DNA from: Candidatus Hydrogenedentota bacterium | GTDB taxonomy: Bacteria > Hydrogenedentota > Hydrogenedentia > Hydrogenedentales > CAITNO01 | Direction of reading: 5' to 3' | NCBI GenBank assembly: GCA_903893795.1 | Contig: CAITNO010000072.1 | Coordinates: forward strand, 1-47,004 | Length of the DNA: 47,004 nucleotides | Shown here: piece after piece, positions 42,695-47,004 of the stretch | Layout of the letters: every line of letters starts with the position of its first letter | Position numbering within the stretch: position 1 is the stretch's first letter | Translations under genes and position numbers: made by a program | The notes under the pieces: model-generated | Seen by the model: the letters and a program-made list of their open reading frames with translations, nothing else | Told to the model about the DNA's origin: nothing | The model's database searches: none

Positions 42695-44533
42695 TTACAT
42701 CTTCAGCCCGTATTGGCCGAGCTTGTTGTACAGAGTGCTTCTGCCCATGCCCAGCAACCGGGCCGTCTCCAGCATGTTCCCGCCGGTGAATTCCAGGGTG
42801 TAGGCAATGTGCTGGCGCTCCACTTCGTTCATGGCGGCGGGCACATCACCCCGGTCATGCACGGAGGCAAAGGAACGCAGGTCCGCAACGTCAATGACCG
42901 TCCCCTGGCAAACCGTGTGGGCGACTTCCATCACATTCCTGAGCTCGCGCACATTTCCCGGCCACGGCAATTCCGCCAGGTACTCGAGCGCCTTTGGGCT
43001 GAGACGGTGAACCTCCGTGCCGGTCTTCGCCGCGGCGGCCTCCAGAAAATAGCTGGCCAGCTCGGGAATGTCGCAGCGGCGCTGGCTCAGGGGGGCAATC
43101 CGGATTTCCACCGCGCGAAGCCGGTGGTACAAGTCCTCGCGGAACCGGCCGACCTTTATCTCCTCGACAAGCTCCTTGTTGGTGGCTGTCACCACCCGGA
43201 AATCGGCGCTAATCTCCTCCTCGCCGCCGACGCGCCGAAACCGTCCTGTTTCGACGGCGCGCAGAATTCGGGCCTGATGTTCCAGGCTCAGATCGCCAAT
43301 CTCGTCAAGGAAGAGGGTTCCCCCGTGGCTGTGCTCAAGCAAGCCGGCCTTCCGCCCGACAGCCCCTGTGTACGCACCCTTCTCATGTCCAAAGAATTCG
43401 CTTTCAAAAAGTTCCCGCGGAATGGCCGCGCAGTTCACCGTCACCAGCCGGCTGGCGGACCGGCTGGACAACTCATGAATCAACCCGGCGATCATTTCCT
43501 TGCCCGTGCCGGTGGCACCCAGAATGAGCACCGGCTGCATGGACGGCGCCACCATGGTCACCATGCGCTGCACCTGCGCCATGGATTTGCTGCTTCCCAC
43601 AATCCGGCCCAGTTTTTCGCCCGAAGTGCGCAGTTTTCGGTTCTCCTCCTCCAACTGTTCCATGCGCTCAATCGCACCGAAGAAGGGGGCGATAATGTGG
43701 GCAAGCGCAACGAAGAAGTGCAGATCCTGTTTGGTCCACGCCCGCTCGGTCATGCTTCGGTGAATGCACAGCGCGCCGATGCGGTGGGCCCCGAGGAATA
43801 TGGGGGCCGCCATGGTGCAGCGCATAAGCACCTTCCCGCCATGGACCGAACGTTCAGGAATCAGAATGCCCCGGCGCTCGCGCAGCACCCGGGACAGGCG
43901 CTCCCGAACCTCCCTGACTCCGGTTTCCTTGACAACGGCGTTGGGCGACAGCAGGTTCACCAGATGCCCGCCGGGTTCCGACCGGTCCTGCAGGGACAGA
44001 AGCCAGGCGGCGTCAGGGTTAAAGCGCCCCCGGACAAACCCGCGCAGCGCGCTGAGCAGCCCATCGTGCCCGGTGACACGGCTCAACGCGCGGGTTATCT
44101 GGAACAGCTCGGTGAGGTCGGAATCTGTCTTGGGATGCACCTCCGATGCGGCATGGTCGGGCGGTTTGGTGAGGTAGACCGAGTCTTCCTCCGCCAGCGT
44201 ATCGGTGGAAAGAAGTTCGGTCGTCATGCCCTTCATCTCTTTGATATCAGCACTGACCACCAGGAAGGAGACGGGGCCGACGCGAATCTCGTCGCCGATT
44301 TCCAGCTTGCATTCCAGCGCCGACAGTCCGTTGACCAGGGTGGGGTTGATACTTCCCAAATGCTTTAGACGGAGTATCTCGCCATCCTGAAAAATTTCGC
44401 AGTGTTTTCGGGAAACCACCGTCTGGAGGATTCGCACATCACAGGTGCTTTCGCGGCCGATGACGAGCGGATGTTCAGAAAGCGTCCATCCGTTTCCTTT
44501 TGCCATGCCCGATTTTACCGTCAAATGAAACAC
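42695..44533 (-). CDS. FHA-GAF sigma-54-dependent transcriptional activator
   Basis: The product is 612 residues from GTG at 44533, six bases after AAAGG; the ATG at 44506 would remove the first FHA strand. The FHA domain (~1-95) has LVIGREST and VSRKHCEIF, the phosphothreonine-binding loops. A GAF-like domain follows (~140-285, with MRCTMAAPIFLGAHRIGALCIH). The AAA+ domain (~308-540) has Walker A GATGTGKE (339-346), the sigma-54 loop GAYTGA (386-391), Walker B GGTLFLDEIGD (404-414) and FREDLYHRL. A Fis-type helix-turn-helix ends the protein (~570-612, ETARLLGMGRSTLYNKL). It should activate sigma-54 promoters in response to a phosphorylated partner via FHA. No kinase gene is in the window. 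Palindromes upstream suggest autoregulation. Confidence 0.94.
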   Translation of the reverse strand: MFHLTVKSGMAKGNGWTLSEHPLVIGRESTCDVRILQTVVSRKHCEIFQDGEILRLKHLGSINPTLVNGLSALECKLEIGDEIRVGPVSFLVVSADIKEMKGMTTELLSTDTLAEEDSVYLTKPPDHAASEVHPKTDSDLTELFQITRALSRVTGHDGLLSALRGFVRGRFNPDAAWLLSLQDRSEPGGHLVNLLSPNAVVKETGVREVRERLSRVLRERRGILIPERSVHGGKVLMRCTMAAPIFLGAHRIGALCIHRSMTERAWTKQDLHFFVALAHIIAPFFGAIERMEQLEEENRKLRTSGEKLGRIVGSSKSMAQVQRMVTMVAPSMQPVLILGATGTGKEMIAGLIHELSSRSASRLVTVNCAAIPRELFESEFFGHEKGAYTGAVGRKAGLLEHSHGGTLFLDEIGDLSLEHQARILRAVETGRFRRVGGEEEISADFRVVTATNKELVEEIKVGRFREDLYHRLRAVEIRIAPLSQRRCDIPELASYFLEAAAAKTGTEVHRLSPKALEYLAELPWPGNVRELRNVMEVAHTVCQGTVIDVADLRSFASVHDRGDVPAAMNEVERQHIAYTLEFTGGNMLETARLLGMGRSTLYNKLGQYGLKM

Positions 44534-44552
44534 AGACACCCTTTCGACAACC

Positions 44553-44566
44553 GCAAGCACATGCCA
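44553..44566 (-). promoter_or_regulatory. Near-match to a sigma-54 promoter, activator gene
   Basis: On the minus strand TGGCATG-TGC-TTGC (44566-44553) resembles TGGCACG-N4-TTGC but is one base short between the GG and GC elements (nine instead of ten). It is 20 bp before the GTG start. The spacing defect makes it doubtful. Confidence 0.3.
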
Positions 44567-44616
44567 CCAAGCCAATAAACTGCCCCCATCATATCCGGCT
44601 TCACCGTCCGCGTCAA

Positions 44617-44653
44617 ACTGTCCAGATTCTGGACAGTCCAGATTCTGGACAGT
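44617..44653. promoter_or_regulatory. Overlapping palindromes upstream of the sigma-54 activator (operator cluster 1)
   Basis: TGTCCAG-ATT-CTGGACA is present perfectly, centred at 44627. A second copy of the inner palindrome GTCCAG-ATT-CTGGAC is centred at 44643, 16 bp away. The perfect symmetry of the first extends to 10 bp on each side. It lies 84-120 bp upstream of the GTG start at 44533. The same palindrome with an AAA centre occurs at 45526-45565. Confidence 0.75.
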
Positions 44654-44692
44654 CTTGACACTCCCCCCGACAACTTGAAGCGGAATAAATCG

Positions 44693-44725
44693 AAGCGGGA
44701 GACAGGCCTTCCCTGTCTCCCGCTT
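44693..44725. terminator. Perfect 14-bp hairpin near the activator gene
   Basis: The left stem AAGCGGGAGACAGG (44693-44706), loop CCTTC and right stem CCTGTCTCCCGCTT (44712-44725) are a perfect 14-bp hairpin. On the minus strand it is followed by CGATTTATTCC, only moderately T-rich. It may be the terminator of a lost minus-strand gene to the right, or a structural element. Confidence 0.5.
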
Positions 44726-45505
44726 TGCCCCTGTGGGATGTCTCGCCGACGTTGATTTCCCGTGTGCCGACGGGGCTACCACCCTTTCCATTCCCAGGCC
44801 TTTTCAAAGATGACACTTGGGAAGACGGACGCGGAAGGCTCGTCCGCCTGCCTCTGTGCTGCTCCTGCCCAACGTGCTCCCTGTATTCACACCGGAACAG
44901 GTTGGCGGAACCGTCTGGACCTGCCAGACATCACTTTCAACTGTCACCTCACCTCTTCCATCGGGCCCTTGGCGGTTCCCGCAAACTGCCGACCCGACGA
45001 ATGCCTGCTTCCCAACCCCCTCGGAGTTCTGTCCTTTAGGACCGATCCTGAAGGCCCGTGGGCGCAGACAATATCCAATGCGGCGCCATTTCAACGGCAC
45101 CGCAAAAGGTTACCCGGGGTGCCAGCCGCTCGCTGACCACCTGGTATCCATAAAAACGCATTAACAACCAAACCCGCAGTCGCGAGGCAGTGAGCACCCC
45201 ATTATCGGAGATTCTCCAGATATTCTCTGTCATGGACGGAAACCCTTTTGCGCCTCGCCTAGAACTTGGGGCACATCAAAAGCCTGCATATAACCGGAAC
45301 AGGCGGCGCTTCTCAGCCCGACACCGCCCAAATCCCGCAATACTTTCTCGGTCTCAACCTTTTGTCTTGTTGCGCTTATCACTATTAAGGAACAAATATT
45401 ATTAGCAAGTGTCGTGCCATTCCCTCTCCCAGAGCGAACCATAGCTCTAAGTGCTTGCAGGATAATATCTTAGAAAATGTTCTATATCTCCCATCATTCC
45501 AGGGC
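44726..45505. other. Gene-free stretch
   Basis: With its flanks this is part of a ~1.3-kb region without a recognisable gene (44534-45846). The left part (to about 45165) is GC-rich; the open frames there show no domain, no good ribosome site and heavily mixed composition. The right part, from about 45165, is visibly richer in A and T. It may be decayed sequence or an intergenic regulatory region. I see no RNA gene. Confidence 0.6.
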
Positions 45506-45520
45506 TGGCTTTATCTTTGC
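45506..45520 (+). promoter_or_regulatory. Sigma-54-type promoter candidate upstream of the prepilin-like gene
   Basis: TGGC-TTTATCT-TTGC (45506-45520) has the -24 GG and -12 GC at the correct ten-base spacing, and matches TGGC and TTGC in full. Operator cluster 2 begins only 6 bp downstream, which is an unusual position for an activator site, although activation from nearby or downstream sites is possible. The leader to the start at 45847 would be about 315 bases. Confidence 0.4.
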
Positions 45521-45525
45521 CCGTA

Positions 45526-45565
45526 TGGCCAGAAACTGGACACAGGAGTGTCCAGAAACTGGACA
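45526..45565. promoter_or_regulatory. Two TGTCCAG-N3-CTGGACA palindromes (operator cluster 2)
   Basis: TGGCCAG-AAA-CTGGACA (45526-45542, one mismatch) and TGTCCAG-AAA-CTGGACA (45549-45565, perfect) have centres 23 bp apart. A weak third half-site (CCAAGAACTGG) follows near 45569-45579. The arms are identical to those at 44617-44653 upstream of the sigma-54 activator gene. Confidence 0.75.
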
Positions 45566-45846
45566 CTTCCAAGAACTGGGTATCTTTAGAGACGAAATTC
45601 AAGCCCTTTTTCAGCGTTGGATTAAGCCAAAGACATAAATAACCAGCATTGAATCTTTCAAGATTTGGAAAAACTTATGAGAATTCCTGCCAACAGGTTA
45701 GATTTACCCTGTTTTCTAAGAATTCTGCCTGATTTCACATAGTTCCGTGCTAAATCCTCTTGATAATTCAGGCGATCTGTGCAAGAATGGGACAGTTCCC
45801 GGCTTGGATATAGGCATAGGCGACTCAGAGAAGGAAACTGGTTACG

Positions 45847-46821
45847 TTGAGAAGTAGAATTCGTAATTCGTTCCCTGGCGTTCAAGGTGGGTTTACGCTC
45901 ATTGAACTCTTGGTGGTCATCGCGATCATCGGTATTCTCGCCGCCATCCTTCTTCCGGCTTTGGCAAGAGCCCGTGAGGCAGCAAGGCGCTCCAGTTGCC
46001 AGAACAATCTCAAGCAGATGGGGCTGGTCTTCAAAATGTACGGCAACGAGGCCAACAGCGGCCGCTGGCCAATGATGAAGCGCAACCAGTCTTCATGGAC
46101 GGCGTCATCAGGGGTGCCCATTAGTCCCGCCACCACCTGTGACGGACCGCAGGCCCGCTCCTTCCTCCCCGATGTGCAGTCGATGTACCCCGATTATCTT
46201 ACCGATATGGAAATCCTGCAGTGCCCCTCCTCACCCACCTACAGAAAGTATGCCTGGAATTTCGACAAGAATCCGGCCAATCCCATTGACCCCTGCGCCT
46301 ATGACAGCAACGACAGCTATCTTTATCTCGGTTGGTCCATCCTTCCGGAGCATCTCGTCCTGCCCGGTGCGGATGCCAATGCGAATCCGGCCGAGGCAGC
46401 CGTCAATCCGAGTTTTGTCAGTGCCATAGGTGACATTCTCACCCGGTGGTTCATGCCCAACACCCCCGAGGATGCCCTCGTACTGGACCAGGACCATAAC
46501 TATCAGGACGTTGGTTCAACGACCGGTGAAAGGCCCCTCTACCGGCTTCGGGAAGGCGTGGAGCGTTTCTTTATCACCGACATCAACAACCCCGCCGCCT
46601 CGAACGTGGCGCAAAGCGCCCTGCCCGTCATGTGGGACCGCCTGGCATCGCTGCTGCGCACCACCGATATGTCGCCCGATGGGTTTAACCACCTCCCCGG
46701 CGGCTCAAATGTTCTGTACATGGACGGACACGTCGAGTTTGTGAAATACCCAAGCACCCATCCCATCACCCGCGTCTTCGCGGTGGCCCTGTCCCAGTGG
46801 TGGCAGACGATTAACCCGTAG
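45847..46821 (+). CDS. Prepilin-like secreted protein with type IV pilin N-terminus
   Basis: The product is 324 residues with a TTG start at 45847 (AAGGAAA about 11 bases upstream). The prepilin site is [12 protein letters not shown] (cleavage between Gly15 and Phe16, with the +5 Glu at Glu20), followed by a hydrophobic helix and [20 protein letters not shown], as in the DUF1559-type pseudopilins expanded in PVC-type and Hydrogenedentes genomes. The C-terminus has [17 protein letters not shown], the H-X9-DG-type ending, here with ten residues between His and Asp. A prepilin peptidase would process it; none is in the window. No other pilus or type II secretion gene is nearby. Confidence 0.9.
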   Translation: MRSRIRNSFPGVQGGFTLIELLVVIAIIGILAAILLPALARAREAARRSSCQNNLKQMGLVFKMYGNEANSGRWPMMKRNQSSWTASSGVPISPATTCDGPQARSFLPDVQSMYPDYLTDMEILQCPSSPTYRKYAWNFDKNPANPIDPCAYDSNDSYLYLGWSILPEHLVLPGADANANPAEAAVNPSFVSAIGDILTRWFMPNTPEDALVLDQDHNYQDVGSTTGERPLYRLREGVERFFITDINNPAASNVAQSALPVMWDRLASLLRTTDMSPDGFNHLPGGSNVLYMDGHVEFVKYPSTHPITRVFAVALSQWWQTINP

Positions 46822-46878
46822 CCGTCCGGATGACAGGACAATGGCATTAAACCCGGCCCCGTGCCGAATGGCACTGAC

Positions 46879-47004
46879 TTAAGGGGTTTGCTCGATTAGG
46901 CGCTGTTTCATGATGCTCCTTGGCTTGTTTAGCCGGTCGTATTCCTTGGGTCTTCGCTTTATGGCGCGGGGCTCTATTCGGTCGGGCCTTTCTGGAACGA
47001 CAGC
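46879..47004 (-). CDS. IS4-type transposase C-terminus (partial, runs off the window)
   Basis: The minus strand is open from the window edge to a TAA at 46881-46879, encoding 41 residues that end ...LNKPRSIMKQRLIEQTP. The part VPERPDRIEPRAIKRRPKEY matches the basic tail common in IS4-type transposases (R-x-EPRA-x-KRRPK). The 5' part lies beyond the window. The element end is probably just left of the stop, around 46850-46875, where a short palindrome (GTGCCGAATGGCAC) occurs, but I cannot place it exactly. Confidence 0.7.
   Translation of the reverse strand, partial: AVVPERPDRIEPRAIKRRPKEYDRLNKPRSIMKQRLIEQTP

Noticed and set aside
44817..45233. Open frames of 60-125 codons in the spacer
   Set aside because: No ribosome site, no domain, low-complexity mixed composition, and overlapping frames on both strands.

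Overview
The window is GC-rich bacterial DNA, apparently chromosomal, with densely packed genes on both strands. Gene content points to Candidatus Hydrogenedentes or a neighbouring PVC-type lineage (Lentisphaerota, Sumerlaeota, Planctomycetota). It has a prepilin-like protein ending in a DG-type motif, Tat-exported Gfo/Idh/MocA and PIG-L proteins, DUF1080 and DUF4838 proteins, a short PQQ-type propeller with the 'DWPAFRGP' signature, and many secreted glycosidase-like proteins. This placement comes from gene content only. No rRNA, tRNA or CRISPR array was seen.

Layout. (1) 1-1262: a 27-bp tandem repeat at the left edge, then a DUF4236-TPR protein. (2) 1465-9591: a tight seven-gene operon. It starts with an HTH-PTS EIIA protein behind two perfect palindromes, followed by HyfB, HyfC, HyfE, HyfF, HyfG (NuoC-NuoD type) and a ferredoxin-HyfI fusion. 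The large subunit lacks the paired cysteines that hold the NiFe centre, so this looks like an energy-converting hydrogenase-related (Ehr) complex rather than a hydrogenase. (3) 9771-21821: mostly secreted carbohydrate-active or glycan-modifying proteins (two glycosidase-like proteins, Gfo/Idh/MocA, a membrane PQQ-like propeller, DUF2147, PIG-L deacetylase, a TIM-barrel protein with a discoidin-like C-terminus), separated by palindromic dispersed repeats. (4) 22081-29005: a TetR regulator with an autoregulatory promoter/operator, heading an outer-membrane factor, membrane-fusion protein and RND pump operon. (5) 29203-40409: a second set of exported proteins (CarboxypepD_reg-like, DUF1080, ChbG/YdjC deacetylase, a lipoprotein, GH38-like, an endonuclease/phosphatase-fold protein, GH116-like), two very small proteins, and a frameshifted BamE-like lipoprotein gene. 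(6) 40568-47004: typA/bipA, an FHA-GAF sigma-54 activator, a 1.3-kb non-coding stretch with two clusters of the palindrome TGTCCAG-N3-CTGGACA, a prepilin-like gene, and the C-terminus of an IS4-type transposase cut by the right edge.

How the parts may work together (inference). The exported enzymes look like a toolkit for decorated polysaccharides: deacetylases expose sugars, glycosidase-like proteins cleave them, and Gfo/Idh and DUF1080 proteins act on oxidised or 3-keto sugars. The Ehr-like complex may couple a cytoplasmic redox reaction to ion pumping, with the HTH-EIIA protein possibly linking its expression to PTS phosphorylation state. The palindrome shared by the sigma-54 activator gene and the prepilin-like gene suggests a small regulon built around that activator.

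The observations most worth checking are the Ehr-like complex with its fused HTH-EIIA regulator, the shared sigma-54-activator palindrome, the hairpin repeats with compensated stem changes, and the unreported 45-residue membrane protein.
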